Origin: Pontibacter deserti
GTDB taxonomy: Bacteria > Bacteroidota > Bacteroidia > Cytophagales > Hymenobacteraceae
Direction of reading: 5' to 3'
DNA: 64,000 nt
NCBI RefSeq assembly: GCF_023630255.1
Contig: NZ_JALPRS010000002.1
Location: 605,144-669,143, forward strand
Shown here: piece by piece, positions 45,194 through 54,610 of the stretch
Position numbering within the stretch: position 1 is the first letter of the stretch
How the letters are laid out: the number at the start of each line of letters is the position of its first letter
Notes under the pieces: model-generated
What the model was told of the DNA's origin: nothing
Database searches by the model: none
What the model saw: the letters and a program-made list of their open reading frames with translations, nothing else
Program-made: the position numbers and the translations under genes

Positions 45194-45805
45194 ATGGAGT
45201 TTCCGTCGAAGCTGATAGAAAATGCCGTGGAAGAGCTGGCCAAGCTGCCCGGTGTAGGAAAAAAAACGGCCCTGCGCTTAGCGTTGCACCTGCTCAAAAA
45301 CGAATCTGAAGACACATTCCTGCTGGCTGAGTCGCTGGTGAAGATGCGTACCGAAGTAAAACATTGTAAGCAGTGCCATAACATATCCGATACCGAAGTA
45401 TGCGGCATTTGCTCTAACCCGTTACGCGACCGTAGTTTGCTATGCGTAGTAAGTGATATACGGGATGTGATTGCCATTGAGAACACAGCGCAGTACAAAG
45501 GCTTATACCACGTGCTGGGTGGTGTTATCTCGCCACTGGAAGGTGTTGGCCCATCAGACCTGCATATTGATAGTTTGCTGGAGAGACTGCCTAACTCAGA
45601 AGTGCGTGAGGTATTAATGGCCATTAGCCCGACTATGGAAGGCGATACTACCGCTTTCTACCTTACCCGCAAACTGCGCGACCACCAGAATATAAAGATT
45701 ACAACAATTGCACGTGGTGTGCCGGTAGGTGGCGAACTGGAGTATACAGATGAAATTACCTTAGGCCGAAGTATAGTGGAACGTACCACTTACGGTAGAG
45801 CTTAA
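45194..45805 (+). CDS. recR: Recombination protein RecR
   Basis: The 203-residue protein has an N-terminal helix-hairpin-helix (L-P-G-V-G-K-K-T-A near residue 18), a four-Cys zinc finger (C-K-Q-C-H and C-G-I-C) and a Toprim domain (C-V-V-S-D-I-R-D-V, then T-E-G-like region and R-G-V-P-V-G-G-E-L-E-Y). RecR works with RecO and RecF in loading RecA at gaps. A perfect AAGGAGGT (45183-45190) spans the clpS stop and lies three bases from the ATG, which suggests translational coupling. Confidence 0.96.
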   Translation: MEFPSKLIENAVEELAKLPGVGKKTALRLALHLLKNESEDTFLLAESLVKMRTEVKHCKQCHNISDTEVCGICSNPLRDRSLLCVVSDIRDVIAIENTAQYKGLYHVLGGVISPLEGVGPSDLHIDSLLERLPNSEVREVLMAISPTMEGDTTAFYLTRKLRDHQNIKITTIARGVPVGGELEYTDEITLGRSIVERTTYGRA

Positions 45806-45823
45806 ATTAAAAGTATAAAGTAT

Positions 45824-45858
45824 AAAAAGGGATGCAGTTATAGTTGTATCCCTTTTTT
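45824..45858 (+). terminator. Intrinsic terminator after recR
   Basis: Stem AAAGGGAT/ATCCCTTT with further inner pairing, followed by TTTTTTG. Confidence 0.8.
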
Positions 45859-45947
45859 GTTTCTAAACATTTTGCCAATTTACTTTTAACATAATCACTA
45901 ATCGAGTTTTACAGGCTTGCTTTCTGGAAAGTCTGTAACAGAATAAG

Positions 45948-45955
45948 TACCTTTG
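45948..45955 (+). promoter_or_regulatory. Candidate -7 element of the aminotransferase-hldA-trkH operon
   Basis: TACCTTTG matches TAnnTTTG and ends nine bases before the ATG at 45965, implying a very short leader. The -33 region is weak. Confidence 0.4.
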
Positions 45956-45964
45956 GCCTTTTAA

Positions 45965-47191
45965 ATGATAAGTATAATGCAGGATATAGAAGAAGTGAGC
46001 ACGATTTTATCTGACAGAATAACTGCTCTGTCTGAGTCGCAAACAATAGCTATGGCTAAAAAAGCCCGCGAACTGGCTGCGCAGGGGCACGATGTAATAA
46101 ACCTGAGTTTTGGAGAACCTGATTTCCAGACGCCACAATACATAAAAGATGCCGCTAAAAAAGCGATAGACGATGGTTTTACTTTCTATACACCTGTAGC
46201 CGGTTACCCGGAGCTGCGCCAGGCTATTGCTGATAAATTTAAGCGCGATAACAACCTGGACTATAAACCGGAAAATATAGTTGTATCAACGGGGGCCAAG
46301 CAAAGTATAGCCAATGCCATTATGTGCCTGGTAAACCCTAGCGACGAAGTGATCATATTTTCACCTTACTGGGTGTCGTATGAAGAAATCGTAAAACTGG
46401 CAGAAGGAACCCCGGTGCAGGTACAAGGCAGTATAGAAAACGATTTTAAAGTTACGCCATCGCAGCTGGAAGACGCTATCACTTCAAACACTAAGGTGGT
46501 CATGTATTCTTCTCCATGCAACCCTACAGGCTCTGTTTTTACCGAAGAAGAGCTGTTCGCTTTAGCTAAGGTGCTGGAGAAGTATCCGCAGGTTCATGTC
46601 ATAGCCGACGAAATTTACGAATACATCAATTTTGAAGGGGAGCACGCCAGTATGGCCAGCTTCGACTTTATAAAAGACCGCGTCATTACTGTTAATGGCT
46701 TCTCGAAAGGATATGCCATGACTGGCTGGCGTGTAGGTTATATTGCAGCCCATAAAGATATTGCTGCAGCCTGCGACAAAATGCAGAGCCAGATCACGTC
46801 CGGTACTTGTTCTATTGCGCAGAAAGCAGCCTATGCAGCTTTACAAGGTGGTAAAGAAACAGCTATCGAAATGCGTGATGCCTATCACCGCCGTCGAAAC
46901 CTGGTGCTGGAACTGATGAATGACATCCCGGGCTTTAAAACTTATGTGCCAAGCGGTGCCTTCTATATTTTCCCGGATGTAAGCTACTACTTTGGTATGA
47001 GCTACGAAGGTAAAACAATACAGAATTCGCTGGACCTGTGCATGTTTATACTTACCGATGCACTTGTGGCTGTCGTAAGCGGTGAAGCATTCGGGGCACC
47101 ACAATGTATCCGTTTCTCTTACGCTACTTCCGACGAAAAATTAACCGAGGCCCTGCGCCGCATTAAAGAGAGCCTGGCAAAACTTCAGTAA
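45965..47191 (+). CDS. Class I pyridoxal-phosphate aminotransferase, aspartate type
   Basis: The 408-residue fold-type I enzyme has N-L-S-F-G-E-P-D-F near residue 46, N-P-T-G-S-V-F, A-D-E-I-Y-E-Y and the PLP lysine in N-G-F-S-K-G-Y-A-M-T-G-W-R. It resembles bacterial AspC subgroup I-gamma enzymes that transaminate aspartate, and sometimes prephenate. The start can be the ATG at 45965 or 45977. Its stop overlaps the hldA ATG (TAATG). Confidence 0.92.
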   Translation: MISIMQDIEEVSTILSDRITALSESQTIAMAKKARELAAQGHDVINLSFGEPDFQTPQYIKDAAKKAIDDGFTFYTPVAGYPELRQAIADKFKRDNNLDYKPENIVVSTGAKQSIANAIMCLVNPSDEVIIFSPYWVSYEEIVKLAEGTPVQVQGSIENDFKVTPSQLEDAITSNTKVVMYSSPCNPTGSVFTEEELFALAKVLEKYPQVHVIADEIYEYINFEGEHASMASFDFIKDRVITVNGFSKGYAMTGWRVGYIAAHKDIAAACDKMQSQITSGTCSIAQKAAYAALQGGKETAIEMRDAYHRRRNLVLELMNDIPGFKTYVPSGAFYIFPDVSYYFGMSYEGKTIQNSLDLCMFILTDALVAVVSGEAFGAPQCIRFSYATSDEKLTEALRRIKESLAKLQ

Positions 47192-48210
47192 TGGATCAGA
47201 TTAATAGTTTAGAAGATATTTTCGCTGCCTTTAATGGGCTAACCGTGCTTATAGTTGGTGATGTGATGATTGACTCTTATTTATGGGGTAAATCAACACG
47301 TATTTCGCCGGAAGCACCTGTGCCTATTGTTAATGTTGTAAAGCGCGAGAAACGTTTAGGTGGGGCAGCAAACGTTGCCCTAAACATTCAGGCACTTGGC
47401 GCTACACCACTGCTTTGCTCTGTTATTGGCGATGACCCGGATGGTGGCGACTTTTTAAGGCTGCTGGAAGATAAAGGTCTTTCAACAGAAGGTATTGTGC
47501 AGAGCCCGGAACGGGTAACAACTATAAAGCATCGCATTATTGCCAGCGCGCAGCAACTACTCCGAATCGATGCCGAGATTGAAACTGAACTTACCGACTA
47601 CGATAACCGCCATCTGGAAGAGCGCTACCTGAAACTGCTGGAACGTGCCGATGTAGTGGTGCTGGAAGATTATGATAAGGGTGTATTTACAGAAGCCAAC
47701 ATCAAACGGTTTATTCAGCTGGCGAATGAGCGCAATATACCAACGGTTATCGACCCGAAGAAGAAGAACTTCCTGAGTTATGTAGGCAGTACGTTGTTTA
47801 AACCAAACCTGAAAGAGCTGAAAGAAGGGCTAAAAGTAGAGTTTGCTGATGAAAACCTGCACGCCTTTGAAGAAGCCGTAGCCGAACTGCAGAAACGCCT
47901 TCAGACAGAGCAGGTGCTGGTAACACTTTCTGAGCGCGGTGTATTTATAGCTGACGGAGGTGAAAAGACATATATCGATGCACATCGCCGATCAATTTCT
48001 GATGTATCAGGGGCTGGAGATACGGTTATAAGTATAGCCTCTTTGTGTATGGCACTACGTACATCAGTTCAGTTTCTGGCTGGCCTGAGCAACCTGGGCG
48101 GCGGATTAGTATGCGAACAGGTTGGTGTAGTACCTATAGATAAACAACGCTTACTGGAAGAAGCAAAACAGGTGAGGCTATTCGAATTACATGAACAGCG
48201 AACAGCTTAA
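47191..48210 (+). CDS. hldA: D-glycero-beta-D-manno-heptose-7-phosphate kinase, kinase domain only
   Basis: The 339-residue PfkB-family kinase has V-G-D-V-M-I-D-S-Y near residue 22, G-G-A-A-N-V-A-L-N-I and the catalytic D-V-S-G-A-G-D-T-V near the C-terminus. It matches domain I of RfaE/HldE; the adenylyltransferase domain found in bifunctional HldE is absent, so a separate HldC is expected elsewhere. Product feeds ADP-heptose synthesis, completed by HldD at 27 kb. It overlaps the genes on both sides. Confidence 0.92.
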   Translation: MDQINSLEDIFAAFNGLTVLIVGDVMIDSYLWGKSTRISPEAPVPIVNVVKREKRLGGAANVALNIQALGATPLLCSVIGDDPDGGDFLRLLEDKGLSTEGIVQSPERVTTIKHRIIASAQQLLRIDAEIETELTDYDNRHLEERYLKLLERADVVVLEDYDKGVFTEANIKRFIQLANERNIPTVIDPKKKNFLSYVGSTLFKPNLKELKEGLKVEFADENLHAFEEAVAELQKRLQTEQVLVTLSERGVFIADGGEKTYIDAHRRSISDVSGAGDTVISIASLCMALRTSVQFLAGLSNLGGGLVCEQVGVVPIDKQRLLEEAKQVRLFELHEQRTA

Positions 48211-49990
48211 CAGGTTTTTATACGGCAGCAAGCTAACCGCCTACGCCCTGATGCGGCGTACCACTTATGTGCTTACCATACTTTCGGTAGGCTTACTTAT
48301 CTATGCCCATGGTGTAGTAGAAAGCCCGATTGAGCTGCGCTATCTGTTCTATGCCATAGATGCTATACTTGCTGTTTTTGTTCTCATCTATCTCCTGCGG
48401 ATACTCTACAGCTTTGAGCGGATAAAATTCCTGAAGCGCACGTGGTTTGAAGGGGTGCTGATGGCCATTATACTTGTAAACCAGGTTGGTACTTATTTAT
48501 TCGATTTTCCTGTAGTTTACAACATCTTCGAAAGCGTAGGCATCCCGTTATCAGTAGAACTTTACCGTATACTGGTATCTTTTTATATGCTGGTGCTGCT
48601 CATTATAGAGCTGCTCGAGACGAAGGTGCACCTTAAAACGCTGCAGCTCAAGCCTTCCATCACATTCATTATGAGCTTTGTGTTTCTGGTGCTACTAGGA
48701 ACTGGGCTGCTGATGATGCCTAAAATGACTACCTCCCCGGAAGGAATACGTTTTATAGATGCACTTTTTATGGCTACAAGTGCTTCCTGCGTAACCGGGC
48801 TTTCCGTGGTTGACCCCGGCACCTACCTTACATTTTCGGGGCAGGTGGTGCTGCTAATGCTGATACAGCTAGGTGGGTTAGGTATAATTACTTTTGCTAC
48901 GTTCTTTGCCTCTCTGATGAAACAGGGGATAGGTTTAAAACAGCACGTAGCAATGCACGAACTGCTGGAAGGAGAAACGCTGTATTCCACAAAAGGTCTT
49001 TTACGCCAGCTTATTTTGCTTACTTTTTTGATAGAAGGTATAGGCGCCTTTATAATTTTTATGACCTGGGGGCAGAATGTACAGTTCGAGAATCTGGGAA
49101 GCAAAATATTTTTCTCTGTATTTCATGCTATCTCAGCGTTTTGTAATGCTGGTTTTTCACTTTACCCGGCGGGCCTTTACACAGAACCTGTACGGTATTC
49201 TTATATAATGCACCTGGCGGTGGCGTTCCTGATTATTTTCGGAGGTATTGGTTTTCCGACTATCCTGGATGTGCTTTCGCCAAAATCTATGCGTCTACGC
49301 ATGGAAACTCCCTGGAGAAACTGGAAATTGTTATCCAGGGTAACAATTTATACTTCTGCTGCCCTTATCGCATTGGGTACTATTGGATTTTTCCTGCTGG
49401 AGTATTTTAACACTTTGGCAAACCTAAGCTTTGCAGAAGCATTGATCGCTTCTTTTTTCCAGTCGGTGTCTACGCGTACTGCCGGTTTTAATTCTGTCGA
49501 TATCTCGCAGCTTACCACACCCACCATGCTGATGTTCATTTTCCTGATGTTTATCGGTGCATCTCCTGGCTCAACGGGTGGTGGTATCAAAACAACTACT
49601 TTTGTTGTCGTTTTGTTAGCGGTAATAGCTACTATCCGGAACAAAAAGAACTTGCAGATAGGTAACCGTACCATACCACATTCGGTAGCTTACAAGGCTT
49701 TTTCAGTTTTCGCGTTTGCCGCCTTACTGAATATGTTTTTCCTGTTTATACTTACCATTTCCGATGGGCAACATGACATCATCCGTCTTGCTCTGGAACA
49801 GGTTTCGGCATTTGCTACAGTTGGCTATAGTACAGGTATCACGGCTGGCTTATCTGATGTAGGTAAATCAGTCATCATTTTATCGATGTATATTGGTAGG
49901 GTAGGTACCTTAACATTGGCACTTGCGCTAAGTACCCGGGCTGCCACCGCCGACTATAGTTACCCACCAACTCACCTGCCTGTGGGCTAA
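48191..49990 (+). CDS. TrkH/KtrB-type potassium transporter
   Basis: The 599-residue membrane protein has two extra N-terminal helices and four M1-P-M2 repeats with filter-like sequences such as S-C-V-T-G-L-S, F-C-N-A-G-F-S and T-R-T-A-G-F-N. It takes up K+ (possibly with Na+ or H+). No TrkA/KtrA regulatory gene is next to it. Its ATG overlaps hldA by 20 bases, so it is in the aminotransferase operon. Confidence 0.92.
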   Translation: MNSEQLNRFLYGSKLTAYALMRRTTYVLTILSVGLLIYAHGVVESPIELRYLFYAIDAILAVFVLIYLLRILYSFERIKFLKRTWFEGVLMAIILVNQVGTYLFDFPVVYNIFESVGIPLSVELYRILVSFYMLVLLIIELLETKVHLKTLQLKPSITFIMSFVFLVLLGTGLLMMPKMTTSPEGIRFIDALFMATSASCVTGLSVVDPGTYLTFSGQVVLLMLIQLGGLGIITFATFFASLMKQGIGLKQHVAMHELLEGETLYSTKGLLRQLILLTFLIEGIGAFIIFMTWGQNVQFENLGSKIFFSVFHAISAFCNAGFSLYPAGLYTEPVRYSYIMHLAVAFLIIFGGIGFPTILDVLSPKSMRLRMETPWRNWKLLSRVTIYTSAALIALGTIGFFLLEYFNTLANLSFAEALIASFFQSVSTRTAGFNSVDISQLTTPTMLMFIFLMFIGASPGSTGGGIKTTTFVVVLLAVIATIRNKKNLQIGNRTIPHSVAYKAFSVFAFAALLNMFFLFILTISDGQHDIIRLALEQVSAFATVGYSTGITAGLSDVGKSVIILSMYIGRVGTLTLALALSTRAATADYSYPPTHLPVG

Positions 49991-50031
49991 GCAGTAAACA
50001 GTTATAGAAGCATTGATAAAATCCCTTAAAC

Positions 50032-50063
50032 AAAAAAGCCGGCTCTCAGGAGCCGGCTTTTTT
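50032..50063. terminator. Bidirectional terminator between trkH and hemE
   Basis: Perfect 14-bp stem AAAAAAGCCGGCTC/GAGCCGGCTTTTTT with a TCAG loop; serves both convergent genes. Confidence 0.95.
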
Positions 50064-50071
50064 GTTTATTG

Positions 50072-51112
50072 TTAACTGTTAACTGTGCTGCTGTATTCTT
50101 TAACAGTCTGCACAAAGCATTTTACTTTTTCAGGATCTGTATCCGGGTAAACGCCGTGGCCAAGGTTGGCAATGTGGCGCTGCGGACCAAACTCCTTCAG
50201 CATTTTTATAGTTTCTTTCTGTATGGTCTCGAACGGACTGTAAAGCAAGCATGGGTCCATATTGCCTTGCAGGGTTTTGCTCGGGCCAACCTGTGCTCTC
50301 GATTTTGCAATTTCCATATTCCAGTCAAGGCCTATAGTTTCGCAGTTTAGTTTAGAGAAATCCTCAAGGGCAAAGAATGCGCCTTTGGCAAATACAGTTA
50401 CCGGCACATTACGAATAGCATTACAGATCTCGCTGATGTATGGAAGAGAGAATTCGCGGTAATGTGCAGGTGTAAGTATACCAGCCCACGAATCGAAAAT
50501 CTGAATTAAGTTAGCGCCAGCCTCTACCTGCGCTTTCAGGTATGCTATAGTTGTGTCGGTGATCATGCGCAGCAACTGGTGCGCCAGCGTAGGGTTGGTA
50601 TACAACATGCCCCGTGCATGAGAGAATGTTTTAGAACCACTGCCTTCTACCATGTAAGCAAGTATAGTCCATGGTGCACCGGCAAAACCAATTAGTGGCA
50701 CACGACCGTTCAATGCTTTTTTAGTAACCCTAATAGCATCCAGTACATAATGCAGGTGCTCATGTGGGTCGGCAACACGCAAATCCTTTAAGTCTGCTTC
50801 GGAGCGTACTGTTTTCGGGAACCATGGCCCGCGTTTTTCTACCATCTCGTAGGTGCAGCCCATTGCCTCCGGCACTACCAGAATATCAGAGAAAATAATG
50901 GCAGCGTCTACATCCAGTATATCAACAGGTTGTATGGTTACCTCGGCGGCTAGTTCCGGTGTTTCAACCAGTTCCTTAAATCCGCTCAGGCTCTCACGTA
51001 CAGCTCTGTATTCCGGTAAAATTCTGCCGGCCTGGCGCATCAGCCATACCGGGGTGCGCTCAACAGGTTCTCCTTTGGCAGCTCTTAAAAGCAGGTCGTT
51101 CTTCAATTGCAT
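50072..51112 (-). CDS. hemE: Uroporphyrinogen decarboxylase
   Basis: The 346-residue enzyme starts with the conserved [16 protein letters not shown] near residue 21 and has I-I-F-S-D-I-L and [10 protein letters not shown]. It decarboxylates uroporphyrinogen III to coproporphyrinogen III in heme synthesis, relevant to the many cytochromes in this window. The ATG is preceded by TATCTTTG with only four bases between, so the transcript is probably leaderless. Monocistronic. Confidence 0.96.
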   Translation of the reverse strand: MQLKNDLLLRAAKGEPVERTPVWLMRQAGRILPEYRAVRESLSGFKELVETPELAAEVTIQPVDILDVDAAIIFSDILVVPEAMGCTYEMVEKRGPWFPKTVRSEADLKDLRVADPHEHLHYVLDAIRVTKKALNGRVPLIGFAGAPWTILAYMVEGSGSKTFSHARGMLYTNPTLAHQLLRMITDTTIAYLKAQVEAGANLIQIFDSWAGILTPAHYREFSLPYISEICNAIRNVPVTVFAKGAFFALEDFSKLNCETIGLDWNMEIAKSRAQVGPSKTLQGNMDPCLLYSPFETIQKETIKMLKEFGPQRHIANLGHGVYPDTDPEKVKCFVQTVKEYSSTVNS

Positions 51113-51116
51113 GGCA

Positions 51117-51124
51117 CAAAGATA
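51117..51124 (-). promoter_or_regulatory. Candidate -7 element directly before hemE
   Basis: TATCTTTG on the minus strand, four bases from the hemE ATG; the junction TTTGTGCcATG closely resembles the clpS junction TTTGTGCtATG. Confidence 0.4.
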
Positions 51125-51244
51125 AGCTAAATTGCCGATTGTGTGAAGGTGATTGTTATCACCAAACTTTAGGGAGTGTGTACTTGATTATGTAGTGTGT
51201 GGTTGGGAGAAGGTGGAAGTATGAATGTAATAAGACATTTGTTC

Positions 51245-52084
51245 TTAATCTTCACAATTTGACTCTACCACTCGATCAAATAACTTATCAAACTCCTCCG
51301 TCATTTGACCTTCCTGGTTAAAACCATCAACATACTTTCTTTGATGGTTTGCACAATTCCACCAGCCATAAGTCATTAAGTCAATTCGAGCAAAAAGAAG
51401 CTTGTCACTTGACTTTAGCTGCTCCTGATATTTTTGTTCAAGTCCTTCGGGATAGCCATTTTTTAATTTATTAGAGTCAACAAGTTTCTTCCATGAGTCA
51501 AGTAGTACTGTTGTATCTTCTGAAGTTAGAGCATTGACATAATCAACACATTCACTTGAGTAAGTTGTATTTACTAGCAGTTTGGGATTTAGATGTGCTT
51601 CTAATGTAAGTTTTTCTAATTGGTGAAGTTCTTTTAGTTGTAGTATCGACAATTCTCTATGTTGTTGCCAAAATGCAGTAGGGACAACATCTAAACTTTG
51701 CAGCTTTTGGATTGCTTTACTATAGTCACTTTCAAGTTTCTTCAATGAATTTTCGATATAAGTAACGGTATAATATTCAGGCTTGTCTAATGTAGCATCA
51801 GTATCGGAAGTAGTTACACTATTATATCCAAATATCAGAAAGTAAGTGTCTTCTATCTGTTTCTCAGTAAATTCACTTGAATTGTAATATCCTCTGTAGT
51901 CACAAAGGCCTTCTTGCCAAGAAAACTCTTTTAGAGAAGATTCTTCTATATGATTATTTTCTAGTTGTTCCACTTCTATTGAGGCTTCATCTAAGCCTAT
52001 AGCCGAATTAGTTGCTTCCTTGTTTTGACAAGAATAAAAACAAAAGGCAAAGAACAACATGCTAATTGTCGAAAGTCTGATCAT
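51245..52084 (-). CDS. AT-rich lipoprotein, unknown function
   Basis: The 279-residue protein has a lipoprotein signal ending in F-Y-S-C (about residue 18) and a mostly helical, charged body with no recognised domain. It contains L-S-I-L-Q-L-K-E-L-H-Q-L-E-K-L and several Cys (L-C-D-Y-R-G-Y and Y-S-S-E-C-V). Base composition is clearly more AT-rich than the surrounding genes, which suggests a recent arrival or relaxed constraint. It is ten bases downstream of marC on the same strand. ATG at 52084 gives the signal peptide. Confidence 0.72.
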   Translation of the reverse strand: MIRLSTISMLFFAFCFYSCQNKEATNSAIGLDEASIEVEQLENNHIEESSLKEFSWQEGLCDYRGYYNSSEFTEKQIEDTYFLIFGYNSVTTSDTDATLDKPEYYTVTYIENSLKKLESDYSKAIQKLQSLDVVPTAFWQQHRELSILQLKELHQLEKLTLEAHLNPKLLVNTTYSSECVDYVNALTSEDTTVLLDSWKKLVDSNKLKNGYPEGLEQKYQEQLKSSDKLLFARIDLMTYGWWNCANHQRKYVDGFNQEGQMTEEFDKLFDRVVESNCED

Positions 52085-52094
52085 AAACAACACC

Positions 52095-52718
52095 TTACCG
52101 CTCCGTAAAGAACAACGCATAGATAGCCGAAACTATAAAGTTAACTCCGATAGAAAGTACGATAAAGCCCATGATGCGGGAAAGTGCAGACAAACCAGCT
52201 TTACCCATATAGCGGGTTAGCTGGTGCGAAAAACGCAGAATTATATAGCTAACTATAGCCAGTAACACAATGGCTACAAGTATAAGCGCCATATCCAGGT
52301 ACGAAAGGGAAGTAGTATACATGGCTATACTTACCGCAATAGCACCCGGGCCGGAAAGCATGGGCATGGCCAGGGGGGTAAACGAGATGTCTTCTTTCAT
52401 CTGACTTTCCTCCACTACTTCCGGTGATATTTTCTTTTTGCTGGCTCCAGGGCTCAGCAGTTCAAAGCCGGCTTTCATGATCATCAGGCCACCGGCAATG
52501 CGCAGGTCATGGATACGGATACCAAAGAAGTTAAGTACGTACTGCCCAGCCAGGAAAAACACTGCTAAAATACCTACCATATATAAACAAGCTTTCAGGG
52601 CTTGCTGGTTGCGCTGGGCTGGTGTGTCGTCCTGCGTAAGGGTAAGAAACACTGGCATGGCACCAAAAGGGTTTACTACAGAAAATAAAGCAGAAAAAGT
52701 GGCAAGTATAATTTCCAT
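52095..52718 (-). CDS. MarC family integral membrane protein
   Basis: The 207-residue protein has six helices and the MarC/NAAT features: N-P-F-G-A-M-P-V-F near residue 16, G-G-L-M-I-M-K-A-G-F, P-L-A-M-P-M-L-S-G-P-G-A-I and S-R-I-M-G-F-I-V-L-S-I-G. The family's transport role is uncertain; the older link to multiple antibiotic resistance is not supported for MarC itself. Probably cotranscribed with the lipoprotein downstream. Confidence 0.92.
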   Translation of the reverse strand: MEIILATFSALFSVVNPFGAMPVFLTLTQDDTPAQRNQQALKACLYMVGILAVFFLAGQYVLNFFGIRIHDLRIAGGLMIMKAGFELLSPGASKKKISPEVVEESQMKEDISFTPLAMPMLSGPGAIAVSIAMYTTSLSYLDMALILVAIVLLAIVSYIILRFSHQLTRYMGKAGLSALSRIMGFIVLSIGVNFIVSAIYALFFTER

Positions 52719-52841
52719 TAAAAAGTGCGGTTTCAGAAAAGTTAAGCTATCAATATAAAGCTTTGCGTATATAAATCAAAGACTATCTAACGGCAGAAGC
52801 AGAATACTGTTATAAGGTCGGGTAGGTTTAACTATAATCCT

Positions 52842-52849
52842 TATTTTTG
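52842..52849 (+). promoter_or_regulatory. Candidate -7 element of purK-purE
   Basis: TATTTTTG matches TAnnTTTG, 27 bases before the purK ATG. No clear -33 element. Confidence 0.35.
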
Positions 52850-52876
52850 AGGAACGATCACCCAAAACACCCATCT

Positions 52877-54007
52877 ATGAAAGGAGAAGTAAAGCTTGGT
52901 ATACTTGGCGGCGGCCAGCTGGGCCGGATGTTGATGCAGGCCGGGCTCGATTTTAACATCTATACTTTAGTGCTGGACCCCGACGAGAACGCACCCTGCA
53001 AAGACATCTGTAACGAGTTTTATGTAGGCAGTTTCCGCGATTTTGATACCGTGTATGAGTTCGGAAAGCAGTGCGACATTCTTACGATAGAAATTGAGCA
53101 CGTAAACGCCGATGCCTTGGAAAAACTGGAGCAGGAAGGGGTAAAGGTTTACCCGGATGCTAAAACGGTAAGAACCATTCAGGATAAAGGGCTGCAGAAA
53201 GAGTTCTTCCACAAGCACAGCATACCAACTTCAGATTTTAAAATACTAGCAGATAAAGCGGAACTAGAGCAAAGTATAGATTTTCTGCCTGCTTTCCAGA
53301 AACTACGCCGCGAGGGCTACGATGGGAGAGGGGTAACCCGCATTGCCAGTCAGGCCGATGTAGCCAAAGGTTTTGAAGAGCCAAGCGTGCTGGAAAAGCT
53401 GGTTGATTTTGAGAAAGAAATATCAGTTATAGTTGCCCGCAATACTAATGGTGATGTAACAGCTTTTCCGGTAGTAGAGCTAAGCTTCCACCCGGAGCAT
53501 AACCTTGTAGATTCTCTTTTTGCACCTGCCAATGTTGCCTATAAACTACAGCGCCACGCCATCGAGATCGCAACACGTGTTATTGAAGCCTTTGACATGG
53601 TAGGTATACTTGCCGTTGAAATGTTCCTGACAAAAGACGGGCTTATACTTGTAAATGAAGTTGCTCCGCGTCCGCACAACAGCGGCCACCATACCATAAA
53701 AGCAAACTATACGTCGCAGTACGAGCAGCACCTGCGTGCTATACTTAACCTGCCGTTGGGCTCTACTGAAATACAAAGCGCTGCCGTTATGTTAAACCTA
53801 CTGGGTGAACCAGGTTATGATGGCGAAGCGAAATATGAAGGTTTGCAGGAAGCATTGGCTGTGCCGGGTGTATACATTCACTTGTATGGTAAAAAGTATA
53901 CCAGACCTGCCCGCAAAATGGGTCACATAACCGTACTTGGGCAAACTATAGAAGAAGCGCAGCAGCGTGCCGAGCAGATTAAAAACGTAATTAAAGTTAA
54001 AGCATAA
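52877..54007 (+). CDS. purK: 5-(carboxyamino)imidazole ribonucleotide synthase
   Basis: The 376-residue ATP-grasp enzyme starts with [13 protein letters not shown] near residue 8 and has the late metal/ATP signature [14 protein letters not shown]. It makes N5-CAIR from AIR, bicarbonate and ATP in purine synthesis. The ATG at 52877 is used, rather than a TTG at 52847. It is followed after four bases by purE, its direct pathway partner. Confidence 0.96.
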   Translation: MKGEVKLGILGGGQLGRMLMQAGLDFNIYTLVLDPDENAPCKDICNEFYVGSFRDFDTVYEFGKQCDILTIEIEHVNADALEKLEQEGVKVYPDAKTVRTIQDKGLQKEFFHKHSIPTSDFKILADKAELEQSIDFLPAFQKLRREGYDGRGVTRIASQADVAKGFEEPSVLEKLVDFEKEISVIVARNTNGDVTAFPVVELSFHPEHNLVDSLFAPANVAYKLQRHAIEIATRVIEAFDMVGILAVEMFLTKDGLILVNEVAPRPHNSGHHTIKANYTSQYEQHLRAILNLPLGSTEIQSAAVMLNLLGEPGYDGEAKYEGLQEALAVPGVYIHLYGKKYTRPARKMGHITVLGQTIEEAQQRAEQIKNVIKVKA

Positions 54008-54011
54008 AACG

Positions 54012-54536
54012 ATGGCCGATCAAACCACCACACAACCATTGGTAGGAATTATCATGGGCAGCCAGTCTGACCTTAAAATAATGGACGCTGCTGCAGAAAT
54101 TTTGGAAACTCTGGGCGTACCTTACGAATTAACTATAGTTTCGGCGCACCGCACGCCACACCGTATGTTTGAGTACGCAGAGCAGGCCCGTAAAAAAGGT
54201 TTGAAAGTAATTATTGCCGGCGCCGGTGGTGCAGCGCACCTGCCTGGTATGGTCGCTTCGTTAACCACCCTTCCTGTAATTGGTGTACCAATTAAGTCGA
54301 GCAACTCTATCGATGGTTGGGACTCAGTGCTATCTATACTTCAAATGCCGGGTGGTGTACCTGTGGCCACAGTAGCTTTAGACGGCGCCTTGAATGCAGG
54401 TATACTTGCTGCTCAAATAATAGGCACTACCAACGCTGCGGTAGCCGATAAACTGGAGAAGTATAAGTCGGGGCTGAAAGATAAAGTGATGCGCTCCGTA
54501 GAAGAATTAAGAAGAGGAGACAGAGACCTCGATTAG
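54012..54536 (+). CDS. purE: N5-carboxyaminoimidazole ribonucleotide mutase
   Basis: The 174-residue protein has the class I PurE start [10 protein letters not shown] near residue 13, the conserved S-A-H-R-T-P and [11 protein letters not shown]. It converts N5-CAIR to CAIR. Presence of purK shows the two-step bacterial route rather than the direct carboxylase. Confidence 0.96.
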   Translation: MADQTTTQPLVGIIMGSQSDLKIMDAAAEILETLGVPYELTIVSAHRTPHRMFEYAEQARKKGLKVIIAGAGGAAHLPGMVASLTTLPVIGVPIKSSNSIDGWDSVLSILQMPGGVPVATVALDGALNAGILAAQIIGTTNAAVADKLEKYKSGLKDKVMRSVEELRRGDRDLD

Positions 54537-54555
54537 GTAACTAACAGTAATAAAC

Positions 54556-54590
54556 AAAAATCCCCGGTAGTTGCCTGCCGGGGATTTTTT
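54556..54590. terminator. Bidirectional terminator between purE and clpX
   Basis: Stem AAAAATCCCCGGtAG/CTgCCGGGGATTTTT with a four-base loop and a T-run; serves both convergent genes. Confidence 0.93.
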
Positions 54591-54610
54591 ATAGTATGGT
54601 CAAGTATACG

